Positions 1 to 12,500 of a stretch of 64,000 bases of DNA are shown here, piece by piece. The DNA comes from Apus apus (Eukaryota > Chordata > Aves > Apodiformes > Apodidae): NCBI RefSeq assembly GCF_020740795.1, contig NC_067300.1, forward strand, positions 1,963,685 through 2,027,684, in the 5' to 3' direction. The number at the start of each line of letters is the position of its first letter. The stretch's first letter is position 1. The position numbers and the translations under genes were made by a program. Below the pieces are notes generated by a model. That model saw only the letters and a list, made by a program, of their open reading frames with translations, did no database searches and had not been told where the DNA came from.

Positions 1-818
1 CAGTGGCTCATCTCTACTGATCAGCAGTGGTTGCCAAAGAAGAACAAAGCAGACATTTATGGGTGTAGCAGCTGGTTCAGGCAATTCTTTAGCCACAAGC
101 AAGTAACTTTTGGTTTCATAGACCTGATGGATTATTTTGACTTTATTTAATCAATTTTTGCAGCTGTGTAAACTTTTGGCATAATTAACCTGTTGTGAGT
201 CCCAGCAGCTCTGTGGAAGAGCAGCTCCTTCCCTTTGGCTTGGTGCTTGCACTGAGTTCCTCTGGAAGGCAGCCCTGAGCCTGTCACTTCCAAGCTGGCA
301 TTCAAGAGAGTCTTAAACGTTGTTGGTGATTATCATGAAACAGAAGGTAATGCTAAACCAGCTTTTACTTGTTCAGCATTAATTGGCAGTTTACTTCTCC
401 TTCATGTTTAAAACCAGTGAACTTTGAACACTGTTCCCATCAAGCTTCCCTCATTTAGTTCCACAGCTGCTCTGCTGTACATGGTCCACTGATAAGGGCT
501 GTAGGTATCACTTTCTTTAGCTCAGGAGATCTGTTTCTCTGGAGAATTTCCTGCAAGAAGTGGTGACTAATTCGATCACAAGGTTTGCACATGGTGACAC
601 TCCCTGCTGTGACCAAAAATAAGCTTTCCTTCACACACAAGTTGATTTTCTCATTCCTCTGTTTCTCTCCTTTTCTTCATTCCCAGTGCAGTCCTCTTCC
701 TATTAGGGATTATTTATCCTTCCTTTTGTTTCTAAATGAGCTTTACATCTGTACTCCATGCCCATCTCTCTGCACAGAGACCTTCTTCCTTTAAAGCCAT
801 GGCTTCTTAAACCCTGGG
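1..818. other. No gene seen
   Basis: Ordinary mixed-composition sequence. Short open readings only, none with recognisable similarity or splice context. Confidence 0.6.
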
Positions 819-1500
819 GTCACAGACTCATAGAATGGTTTGAGTTGGAAGGGACCTTAAAGACCATCCAGTCCCAACCCCCTGCATGGGCAGGGACACC
901 TCCCACCGGCCCAGGTTGCTCCAAGCCCCATCCAACCTGCCCTTCAACACTGCCAGGGATGGGGCAGCCACAGCTTCCCTGGGCAACCTGGACCAGGGTC
1001 TCACCACCCTCAGAGTGAAGAATTTGTTCCTCATGTCTCACCTAAATCTTCCTCTTCCAGTTTTCATCCATTCCCCCTCATCCCATCCCTCCCTGCCCTT
1101 GTCCCAAGCTCCTCCCCAGCTTTCCTGGAGCCCCTTCAGGGACTGGAAGCTGCTCTAAGGTCTCCCTGGAGCCTTCTCTTCTCCAGGCTGAACACCCCAA
1201 CTCTCCCAGCCTGGCTCCAGAGCAGAGCTGCTCCAGCCCTGGTATCATCTTTGTGGCCCTCTCTGTACTCTCTCCAGGAGCTCCATCTCCCTCTTATCGT
1301 GGGGGCTCCAGAACTGGACACAGTTCTCCAGGTGAGGTCTCACAAGAGCCATGGAAAGTGGGAGAATCCCCTCCCTGGCTCTGCTGCCCACACTGTTGGT
1401 GACACAGCCCAGGACACGGGTGGTTTCTGGGCTCCAGCACACAGTGCTGGCTCATGTTGAGCTGCTCATCACCCTCAGGTCCTTCTCCTCCGGACTGTAA
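819..1500 (-). mobile_element. CR1 LINE 3' fragment
   Basis: Minus-oriented: it opens with the reverse complement of the CR1 tail (tcatagaatggtttgagttgg) and runs through the body to the block near 'ccaggacacgggtggtttc'. About 680 bp, one of the two longest copies here. Confidence 0.92.
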
Positions 1501-3307
1501 TCCCTGCTTAGAGCTGCTTTCACTTGCCCCACGTAGAGAGCTCCCACACCCCAGTGTGTCTTTCATCTGTGTCCACATCAGGAATCTCCTTGACGATTTT
1601 CCAGACAAGCCTGCTTGCTGATTGATTTGTGGTGGGAGCAGCTTCTCCAGTGCTGGAGATTCCCGAGGCTTCAGCGCTGTCCTGCCAGCCTCCCTCTTGT
1701 GACTCAACCCTGTCATTGCACACTCGGGGCAGCAGCGATTCCTGATTTTGAGTTTATCTGACTGGGACAGGGATCTGAAAGAGCAGGAGGGCTCTGGATA
1801 TCTCATACCGAGGGCACAGCAGAACCTGGGGCAAAGACACTTCTTCTGCCCGCTCTCCACTGTGCACACAGGGATGTTTGCACTTGAACATCCAAACACT
1901 CTTGAGTTGCCTGGGTTGGATGGAATTCTGAAAGGACTTTTCTGTTAAGAGAGATGTGGCAAATGCTGGAGATTTGCTGGTCCCAGTATTCACTTGGACT
2001 TACTCTTCTGAAAACATTTCCCCCTACTTAAGCACTGGGTTCTGAAGGAGCTCTTGGAGCAGGAGTGACAGTCCATAAGGTAGGACATCCACATCTGATG
2101 GCTTCCTGCTTCTCTGGAAGATGTTCAGGTACATGATCATAGGCAAGGTATAGGGACAACATAAAAATGTGCTGATGGACCTCTACACCCAGCCATCCCA
2201 GCAGCCATCCCTCTCAGCTCTGTAGAATGGACCATCATTCCTCTCAATTTGTGTGGGAAGTCGTTGGTACAATCTGGATGGGATGTACTGGTTGGGAATC
2301 CATGATGGTTTGGATATGGTATAAACTGGAAGAAAGGCAGGACCTTCAAACATGCTGAAATGAAGTTTAGGCCACTCTAGCCAGCAAGCAGGTCAGCTAA
2401 CCTGTTATGTTTCTGGAGCTAAAACAGAGAAAGAGCTTTTTGGTCCCAATTTTTGTATCTAATACTTTTGATTCCCTTCTTATTGATAGTTGTGGACAGC
2501 AGGAGAACTGCCATGCCATGTGGGCAGCCATTATCTGCCAGAAGAGCTCTCTGGTGCTTCACCCTGGGAGAGAAGGGAGGGAACTATGCATAAGGAATGT
2601 ATGGACAATTAGAAAATCCTCTTATTTAATTATTTACACAATTGTTTTGTAACCCAAGGGCTGCAAGCATTTTTGTTTCAGAGTGAGTGAATGTAGAGTC
2701 TCTTTTTAAGTAGATTTCTGCTGTCCAGGTGATCTGGGGGTCAATTCTGCAGACGTGCTGACATGAAGGAGCTGCTTCTACAGAGGGCTGGGAAAAAGGG
2801 GTTTATTCCTTGTATTAGTTTCCATTCTTCTAATAGATTCCCAGTTTGGGGGGTTTTTTTTTGCCTTTTTTTTATGGCTAAAAGCACACTTCAGGCCTTT
2901 TAAAATACTAGTTGAGCTCATGGTCTAGTAGATATCTGTAAGTGTGGGGGTTTTTCTTCTGCCAGGTAGAGAATGATGTGTCTGGCTGCCCATTCCAAGC
3001 CCAGTTCACCTGGTAACCACGGCTGCTGGGAACTGGGCAGCACTGTCCTTGTCACTGTCCTTGTTTTGCTATTCCAGTGCAATGCAGACACATGTGTGGC
3101 TGGTTAGAGAAGGTCCCGTGGCTCAGGAATGTTGGCCACCTGGGGTCTGTGGCAGAAGGGAGAGCTTTGGAGTGCAGAGTAAATGGACACTGTAGAGGCA
3201 ACGGTTGAGGAGGGGATGGTAATAATCTGGATTTCTGTGTCTCTTCATTTGGAGAAATAAGGTGGGGAAGGATAAAGAGCGATATGAGGAGATGTATGTA
3301 GAGCTGG
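1501..3307. other. No gene seen between two CR1 copies
   Basis: Single-copy sequence with a T-rich stretch near 2850-2875. No supported exon. Confidence 0.55.
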
Positions 3308-3778
3308 ACATGGACATGGAGCTGTTGGAGTGAGTCCAGAAGAGGCCACAAAGATGATCCAAGGGCTGGAGCAGCTCTGCTCTGGAGCCAGGCTGGGAGA
3401 GTTGGGGTGTTCAGCCTGGAGAAGAGAAGGCTCCAGGGAGACCTGAGAGCAGCTTCCAGTGCCTGAAGGGGCTCCAGGAAAGCTGGGGAGGGGCTTGGGA
3501 CAAGGGCAGAGAGTGAGAGGACAGGGGGGAATGGATTTAAACTGGAAAAGAGAGATTGAGGTTGTACATTAGGAGGAAATTCTTTGCTGTGAGGCTGATG
3601 AGACATTGGCCCAGGTTGTCCAGAGAAGCTGTGGCTGCCCCATCCCTGGCAGTGTTGAAGGGCAGGTTGGATGGGGCTTGGAGCAACCTGGGCTGGTGGG
3701 AGGTGTCTCTGCCCATGCAGGGGGTTGGAACTGGATGATCTTTAAGACGCCTTCCAACCCAAACCATTCCATGACTCC
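3308..3778 (+). mobile_element. CR1 LINE 3' fragment
   Basis: Plus-oriented: from 'ggagctgttggagtgagtcc' to 'aacccaaaccattccatgac'. About 470 bp. Confidence 0.93.
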
Positions 3779-6320
3779 TGCCCCCATGGCCTGCAGGAGA
3801 AGGCAGCAGCAGCACTACTTGGAAGGAGTGATGGAAAAGGAGGGAATAGGGCTGGTGCCTGCCATGTGTGGACCATGAGGGAAAGATCTGCAGCCATTGA
3901 AATGTCTCGCTGTCCCTTTGATGGGAAGAGCAGCTTCTAGCTCAGGAGTTGAGGATCTGCTCTGAACCCAGTGGTTTTGGGTTGTCTTGGCTCTGCAGGG
4001 CATGGTTTGATGTCAAATGGTCCTCAAGTGTGGTGGATTGAAGGCTCAGGTTGGACCATGGGTGTGTGACATCACTCAGAGCAGCTCAGTGGCACCTCTG
4101 AGGCAAAGTTCAGTGTCAGGAGGACACGCTGAGCTTCTTGCCTTATTGCTCATTTCTTAACTGCATGGAAGTCCCAAAGCTTCTAAAGAAGAGCTTGGGG
4201 AGGTCCCAGCAGCCAGTGTCCTTTCTCTTGGCCCCTGTGATCTAATATTCAAAATCAAGGTGTAATGGCTCAGCAGGCCAGAATCCCTGGAGTCCTGGGG
4301 TTCCTGGCATCTCCCTGCCTTATTTCCCTTTCTGACAGTGGTAGGATTCTTCTTGGGCAGGTTGCAGATCTCATCCAAGAATCCCACAGTTCTCCTATGT
4401 GCTGACAGGTCACAGAGCCAGAGCTCTGTTTAATGGTTGTGTTTCCAGATGCAGGAGGAATGAAGCCTCAGGAATTGCCCTCACACTGCTGACTCCCCAG
4501 TAACCTCACTGTTTATTTTTTTTCCATGGGCTTTGCCTGAACCCCTCCTGCCTTCTTCAGATGGTTTGAGCAAAGAACACATCAAAGATGGGGGCACATC
4601 TCTCATCATCTAAATACCAGGAGCCAGGTTATCTGCAGTCATTTTCTGCCTGCCTGCCACTGGGAAGAAAGTGCCTTCAGGGGTTCTCATTGTGTACCCC
4701 GAAAGTACCCAGCATAACAGCCCTTGATCAACCAGAGGCACCCTCAGCATCCCCCCTCCTCCTCCCTGAAACACTCTGTGTTCACAATAAACCCCCTGCT
4801 TTCATCTCTAGCCAAGAAGAACACAGACAGCCTATTAAAATATCTTTAATAACATGATATAATTAAAAATATCTAACGTGCAACTCAAAGAAATGAAGAT
4901 GAAGCTTGTTCAAATCTGTTTCCACACCCCTCCAAACTTGACTGACAGGTTCCAAACCTTCATTAATAGGCCTGAAAGTTGATGAATACCCCAATATTAT
5001 GGGGAAGGGAGAAGATGAGTTGGCAGCATAAGGGACTAATGATCATATTTTAAAAGATTTATGTGCCATGGTAGCTTTAAAAATCCTGCAAGGCACATCC
5101 CAGCATCTGTGAGCATTTACATGTCTGTCTAAAGTGGCCTGAAATGAGGAGGAGACACTTGTCCCTTAGGCTTTTAACAGCCCATGTGTTTAAGTCTCTG
5201 AAGCAACCAGAGAAGTAAACTCTAAATTCTTTGGTCAAAGGACAGTGTTAGGCTAAATCCATCCCTTTTCTTCACAACAACACAGAGAATTCGTACAGCA
5301 CCTCATCTTTTAGATGAGCAGAACAGACCAGACCAGAGGAGCTGGAATGACCAGAAGGTCCCAGAGGAATCCTGAGTATTGGATTATAAAGTAACTCTGG
5401 TCACAGTCTAATAGGGAAGTAATGGGACAGACAATCAGCAGAGCCTCTGTTCCTGGGTCTGCTCCTCTCTACTGGGCAGTGTTAGATGAAGAGCTGCACC
5501 CTCAGACTCAGGGAGACAGGCAGCTCAGTGCAAAGGAGCAAACTGGTGAACCTCAGCCCACCATGCCCTCAATTTTAGTAGATGTGAAATGAAATGTGTT
5601 AATAAGTCCTGGTTAAAGAGTTTAAATTGACAGCTCTAACCCTGCGTTGCCATGACTCAGCTGAGACAGCAACTCAACTCTGGCTGTGCCCTTGGTTTCT
5701 CCTTTGATGCTCTGCACATCCGAGACCAAACCCCATTGCTTTTGGAGGATTCTTGGCCAGCAGGAGCTGGGAGGGACACAGAGGTGGAGGAACAGACAGA
5801 TCAGTAACAGCAGGCAGAAAATACCTGCTTTCTCTCCTAGAACATGGAAGCAGGGTGGCTGTTACATTCGATATTTTAATGCTGTTCCAGTCTTCACTAG
5901 TGGTGACACTGGAGGTGTCCTCTCTCTTGCAGGCACAGAAGAGGACACAGCCCCTTTTTCAGCCACCACCTCTCCTGACTAGACAGGATTCTTCAATATT
6001 AACTGTACAGTAGCTCAGAGCCTGCCTGCTCAGAGGCATCGTTTCGTTAGCTTAATGTGAGTAATTTCAGCTGCAACCCAAGCAAGATCTGATCATGCTG
6101 CTCTCCTCTGGAGAAGGAACAACTTGCCATCCAGCAGGAATCACAGCTTCCTGCAGAGCAGGATCCGTTGTCTCCAGGTACAGTAGTGCAAGTGCTGGCA
6201 AGGTGACAAGGCACTGGGAGCCCTGCCCTCTTGCATCCTCCAGTGACTTACACCTTTGGGATGTCTGTGTGTACCCTGTTAGCTGCCCTCTGGCAGGAGG
6301 ATCACATCCCAGGATACGTG
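3779..6320. other. Downstream flank of the ENTPD8-like gene, probably including its 3' UTR
   Basis: AT-rich around 4830-4880 and 5030-5060. No other coding exon recognised on either strand. Confidence 0.5.
5875..5880 (-). terminator. Possible polyadenylation signal of the ENTPD8-like gene
   Basis: ATTAAA on the minus strand about 440 bp past the stop codon. A canonical AATAAA lies further on, at 4512-4517. Neither is proven. Confidence 0.25.
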
Positions 6321-6551
6321 TCAATTGTCATCAAAAACACTGCTGTTCCTGTCACTGGGGCTGTTCTCCTTGACCATCACTCGGTACGAGATGCGCATGA
6401 AGGAGCCAGTGAGCAGCACAACAAAGAGGATGAGGAGCAAAGACCAGACCCCTGGTTCAATCCCCTTGAGGAAGCTTGGGCTGTCCTTGGGGATGGTGTT
6501 GGTCAGATTCAGCAGGTACCCAAGAGTCCAGCCAGATGATGGATCACCCAT
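6321..6551 (-). CDS. ENTPD8-like: ENTPD8-like exon 9 (C-terminal membrane anchor, stop)
   Basis: Starts MGDPSSGWTLGYLLNLTN, a hallmark of NTPDases 1, 2, 3 and 8. It continues to IPKDSP, a second membrane helix (VWSLLLILFVVLL), and a cytosolic tail ending VFDDN then TGA. The tail is longer than in ENTPD1. Confidence 0.92.
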   Translation of the reverse strand: MGDPSSGWTLGYLLNLTNTIPKDSPSFLKGIEPGVWSLLLILFVVLLTGSFMRISYRVMVKENSPSDRNSSVFDDN

Positions 6552-9500
6552 CTGTGGAGTTAAGAAGGAGGAGAGGTCAGAAGTGAAGACAGCTGGACCC
6601 AGCTGTGTTCCTGTGCACAGGCCCAAGGCCTCGTGTGCCTTATTTGAGACTGAGCCAAGGATTAGGCTTGAAATGAGGAGCTCTCCCAGCTGAGTGCACT
6701 AATAGGCCCTCACTGCCCTGACCAGTCTCACCTGGGACTTCCACCCCTTCCATGGGCCTGGGAGCTCCATTTAAGCTCTGGCCTGGGCAGCCATCTCCTT
6801 TTCCTGAGCAGCCATTCCTTTCCTGAGCTATAGGTGTGTGCTGTTCCTTCTTCTGCTCACTGACTGGTTGTCTCAGGTCTACATTGTGGGTAGTTCCATC
6901 TCTGGCCCTGTTGCCTGGTTGAACCTCAGACCTATGTTGTAGGCTCCCTGGATGGACCCTGGACCTGCCTTGCCTTAGTCTGCTGGTCAGCACTGGCTGC
7001 CCTGCTGTCCCTGAGGTGGTCCCTGCTCAGTGGGACTCTGCCTGGGCTGGCGAGTTGTGAAGAGGGCTGGGAATGGGCTTTCATTCCTTTTGTGAAGGGC
7101 AGGACCCAAATAAAATGCCCCTGTCCTTAGGGGCTCCTCATCCTGAAGGAATTTCAGAGCTTATAAGCCAGTTATGAATCCTCACTAGTAGAAAGGTGGT
7201 TGCAAGGGGGTAGGGCAGCTTCTTTTGGCTCAGGAAGTACTATCAGCAGTTTGTCCTTAGCATGAAGTGCTGATCAGGTCATACTTCCTTCCCTCTTGGG
7301 CACAGACTCTCAAAGAAGATATTGCTCCAGATGAGGTTTTGACTCCTATTTTCCAGTGGGGACAAGTGGAATCTCTAGCTCTCTGACACTGGTTTTCTTC
7401 CTTATCATAATTGTGAGCTTATTTTGGAAAAAAAACATCTTGCTGGAGAAGCCCAGCTGGTCAGGGCCTGTGGGAGCAGGCCAGGTTGGCTTTACTGAAA
7501 CCAGCCCTCCCTTGTAACTGGAAATACCACAATGCAGGTGACTGACCTTCTTCTGGAATGCAGTCCAAACAGACCCATCAAAGTCAAATGTGTATCCCTG
7601 TGTACTGAGATGAAAGATGAAGGCAGACACAAGGCAGTAATCAGCAAGGGTGTCCAGGCTTCTCTTGGACTCCTTGACCAGCTGGTGTCATTTCCAAAAG
7701 AAGATGGGGGGGGGAAAAAAAGAGGTAAATATTCAGTAGCTGACTTTCAGGCTTGCTGTAACCTCTGCTTTCCTGCTCTGGGCCTGACTGTGGGACTGGT
7801 TTGTGTCCTGAGCAGACTGAAATGGCATCTATCTCCTGGGCTGTGGTCTGGGAACCCGTGTCAGCTCTTAGTGCCTTGGTTCCCATCTTATTACAGACCA
7901 GGCAGCTCCAAGAGCTGCAGGACTGGCAGCCAGGTCTCCTGCAATTGCCTTGCAGGGGAACTGCTTGGTCTGACTCTCTGCTCTCTAATTAGGCTGAGCT
8001 GATGCCACAGCCTTTCTCTTAACAGGAACATTAATGAGAGAGGGAGATGGTTATGGGCTTTGCTACCCCATTAGCAAACCCTGTAGAAATTGCCCAGTTT
8101 GAAGGTTACTGTGAGTGCTCAGTCAGTGCAGATCAGCACTCCTCAGTGTGCTCCTCAGCCACCAACTGAGGAAAGAACTTGGAAGTTCCCTTGGCTTGGT
8201 CTCCATGGGCCCTGGAGATGGGGAAAGCCCTGGAGTCTGAGTGGATCTGTTCCTTGCACTTGAGGAGTGAGCAGAGAGCCTTCCTGTTTACTCTGTAATA
8301 GGCAGTAGAAGGTTCTTGTGGCTTTTCATTGAATTAAGTCCAGGTGTTACCAGCAGCAGCTGGGATTTGAGAGGAAGGGAAATAAGTGGAGCCTGTTTCC
8401 TCAAAGTAGAAAAACCAAAAACCAGGTGAATCCAAGTTTTCCCCTGAGGGAGCCTGTAAGTTATGGCTGGGTCAGTCTGAGCCCCATGGGTTTTTGTAAC
8501 AAACTGCTCCTTGCTTCCCACTCTCCCTGCACACAAAGTTATTCCACAGTTACCTCTTTGGCAGACATCCCACACAGCCTGTTGACTGCCTGACCCAAAT
8601 CAGGAGAGGGCACAACTTCTCTCATGAAGTCCATGGCCTCAGAGATCACCTACAACAGCAGCAGAAGAAATGATCAGTGACTGTAGGAAAGTGTGAGCAG
8701 CTGTGGGGCAGGTTGATGGGTGCCTTCCTGGTGGGCCTGTGGTGGTGGTTATGGGGTCTCTGGTGGTGGTGCAAGGAAGACAAGCAGCTCTGTTGCTGCC
8801 TGGAGGTGGAGACAGGACAGTTCCTACCTTGCATGCAGGTAGGAACCTTCCTGGCCCTGCCTGAGTAAATAGACTAGTACAGATGCTCCTTGGCACCGTG
8901 TCCATGGAAGGCTCTCAGGAGCAGGGAGCTGTGGAAATTTCCATAATTCCTCCCTCTGAAAAACACTCAGTTTGTTCTAGGATCTTGAAGTGGCCCTGGC
9001 TTAACAACCCAATGACTTTGGACACTAGGTCCAGGGGCTCAGGGATGAGCATGCTTGTGGGTGGGAGATGCCCACATGTTTGTTAAAGGATCTTCAGCTT
9101 TACTACAGAGTTGGTGTGGGAAGACCTGCTCAGCATGCAACTCCTGGCTGTTCTATCCCCACTGGCTCTGTGGAGCTCCAAAGTTTCTCTTGCAGGCAGA
9201 CATTGCTGAGACATGGATAAAGAAAAGCCCTGTCATAGTCATTGCTGGGAAGCCTGTGGTCCATATTTGACCAGCTGCATGCCAATGAGGGGGAGAGGGC
9301 AGGAGTGGCCAGAGGAGATCATGAAGATGATGGGAGGGCTGGAGCAGCTCTGCTCTGGAGACAGGCTGGGAGAGTCGGGGTGTTCACCCTGGAGAAGAGA
9401 AGGCTCCAGGGAGACCTTAGAGCACCTTCCAGTGCCTGAAGGGGCTCCAGGAAAGCTGGGGAGGGGCTTGGGACAAGGGCAGGGAGGGAGTGGACAAGGG

Positions 9501-12500
9501 GAATGGATTAAAACTGGAAGAGGGGAGATTTAGGTGAGATATTAGTAAGAAGTTCTTTAGTGTGAGGGTGGTGAGAGCCTGGCCCAGGTTGCCCAGGGAA
9601 GCTGTGGCTGCCCCTTCCCTGGCAGTGTTGAAGGGCAGGTTGGATGGGGCTTGGAGCAGCCTGGGCTGGTGGGAGGTGTCCCTGCCCATGCAGGGGGTTG
9701 GATCTAGATGATCTTGAAGGTCCCTTCCAACCCAAACAAATCTAGGAGTGCATGTGTGCAGCACTAGCCAGGGCACTGGCCCTCTTGGCTAGCACAGAGC
9801 CCAGCGTGGCTGTTCCCTCTGTATTTTTTAATGCTCAAACCAGTCCCATTTCCTGTGGTTTTCACACCACTTGCATACCCAAGTGTAAATGAGAACCCAC
9901 CAAAAACCTGGTCCGGAGGGGCTTGGAAACACTGCTGAGGGAATGGTTGGAGAAGCTGCAGGAGGAGGAAGAGCTGAGCAGGCTCTGCACGAGGCTGGTG
10001 CAGGCGGTGGGATCGCTGGAGCCGGTGATGTTGAAGATCTCCTCAGGGCCAGGGATGTCCAGTGTGTCACCACTGACAGCACAAGGCCCGGCGTGCACGG
10101 ACTGCCACTGCACCTCCTGGGAGTAGGTGAGGGGCCAGCAGGGGTTAGACACAGCTGTAGCACTTCTCTGGTCCTAGAGACAATACAAGAAGGACAGAGG
10201 CCGCAAGAGAGGGTTTGGTGTCTCAGGGCTTCACAAAGGAGGACAAAATGCGACACAGTCATTGATCTGGCACGTTCATCAATGTTGTCATTGAGCAGGC
10301 AGGCTGCAGATGTTTCCCAAACCTTCTCTCAGTTCATCAACTGCAAGGCCCAGATGGATGCAGCTCCTGCAGGGTGCAGGGGAAGCTGCAGTCACTGGAC
10401 CTGCTGGGGGAGGCTGAGGTGTCCCAGCCCCACCTGCTCACCCTTCGACCAAAAATGCAATTTCCATGAATCCTGTGCTCTTTCTAATTTGAAAGAAGAG
10501 GCTGTGCTGGTCTGCCTTTCAAATTGCAGATTTGTTCTGCTTGGAAAAGAGCTTTAAGATCATCAAGTCCAACCATAAGCCAACTCTACCAGGTGTAGTG
10601 CTAAACCATGTCACAGAATCAGAGAATGGTTTGGGTTGGAAGGGACCTTAAAGACAATTTAGTTCCACCCCTGCATGGGCAGGGGCACCTCCCACCAGCC
10701 CAGGTTGCTTCAAGCCCCATCCAACCTGCCCTTCAACACTGCCAGGGATGGGGCAGCCACAGCTTCCCTGGGCAACCTGGACCAGGATCTCACCACCCTC
10801 ATAGTGAAGAATTCTTTCCAATGTCTAACCTAAATCTCCTCTCTTTCAGTTCTGATGTCCCTCAGCACCACATCTATAGGCCGTTTAAACACCTCCAGGG
10901 GTGGTGATTCAACCACCTCCCTGGGCAGCCTGTGCCAGTGGCTCAACCCCTGAAGAACCAGTGTTCAGGAATTCCCCAGTATGAAGCTGTGATGAAGTGG
11001 GTCTTCATGTGGGACGTTCAGGTCCCAGAGAGGGAAGGTGTGGTTCCTAGGGAGGCAAGGGGATGTGCAGTGAGTAGTTTATCTCTGAAAATTAGATTTT
11101 GGTGGAGACTAAAATGGCTCGTGAGTTTGCATCAGATCCTGCCCCCTCCAAGTGAAATCAAGTTTGGAAGAACCAAAACACCTGCATGTTTTCCAAATCA
11201 AGTGTTGCTTTTTGAAAGATGCTTCAGGGTTAATGTCAGCAAAGGAAACGCCCCTCGGGGAGGGTCCTGGTTGGTTCCCAGGTGCTGCTGGTTAGGCTGC
11301 CCTAGGTTGGAGGGGCAGTTCAGAGGAGCCAAGGGAGGCCTTTGCCTCTCTTCACCCTAAAGGTGACCTTAGCACCTCTGGAGGGCAGTTTTAAGCTCGT
11401 GTGTGTGAAGGAAGAGCCTGCAGGTAGGAAACTGTGTGTGGCTGCTCGGGGGGCACCGACTGAGGCACAGAGAGTATGTTTTCCAAGTGCACTGGGCTTT
11501 TTTAGACACATGCAAATGCCTTCTCCTAGTGATTGACATTTTGCCCCTTTTGCTACACCCTGTGAAGCTGCTGTTTAGTGATATTGTATCCAGGATCCTT
11601 GCAGGTGCCCTTCTGGCAGGTACTCACCTGGATGAGCCTGGAGAGCAGCCGGTGGCGGAGTTGCTCTGTGGTGTGGCAGGGGCAGGGCTGAGTCTGCACC
11701 TGGTGTGTCTGCCCGTACAGCTGCAGCCTCACTGCCTCCTTGGGTGCCTGCTTCTCTCCTTCCACCTTGGAAGTGAGCTGTGTTGAGGTTCCTCCCACGG
11801 ACAGGACTCCTGCCATCCCCTTCCTGGATGGGACCAACTGCCCTCGCCAGTCGTACTGACCCAGAAAGAACCAGAGAGGACAGGTCTTAAGAATTCTACA
11901 CCTGAGTCACAGATGCAAGCATTAGTGCACAGAGGGAGAAAGCAGCTCTCTGGTGCTGTACAGCCTGACTTTTATTCCCCCTCTCCCCCCACAGGACCTA
12001 AGGATGGTGAACTGGTGGCTTTGGAGGGAGCAGGAGCCGTTGCACAAGCACTTCTCACAGCCAGCAAGAGCTCACGGCCCTGGATGGCTGCTCAAGGCAC
12101 TGGTTTCAGCAGGTATGAGCAGGGGAGAGAGGAGAGGGGTGGTGGTGAGGAACAGGAGGGAGGTTTCCAGGTGGGCAGTTGTGGGCTTCAAGTGCTGCCT
12201 TGAAGCTGAAGTGATCCTCCTGCTGAAGAACCCTGTGGTTTCATCTCTTGCAGAGATGATCCAGGCAAAGTTCTCAGCACAAAGAGGAGAGTTCAGGTGG
12301 GTGTGAGCACTCTGGCCCTGGCTGGGGAGCCTGTGTTGCTGCCAGCAGGGCTAGCAGTTCCCTAACTAGTGCCTGCTTGCTGCTGGTTATCAGGACTACC
12401 TTTCACTTCCCTGATGTGGAATAACTCGGTCTAACCCACCTTTTCCTGCCCTTTGAGTTCTTCTTGACACCCTTTGGCTGGAGAAGCCATGGGTAGAGCA

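Noticed and set aside
1294-1899. 201-codon minus-strand reading
   Set aside because: Its second half lies in a CR1 copy and the rest shows no similarity or coding signature.
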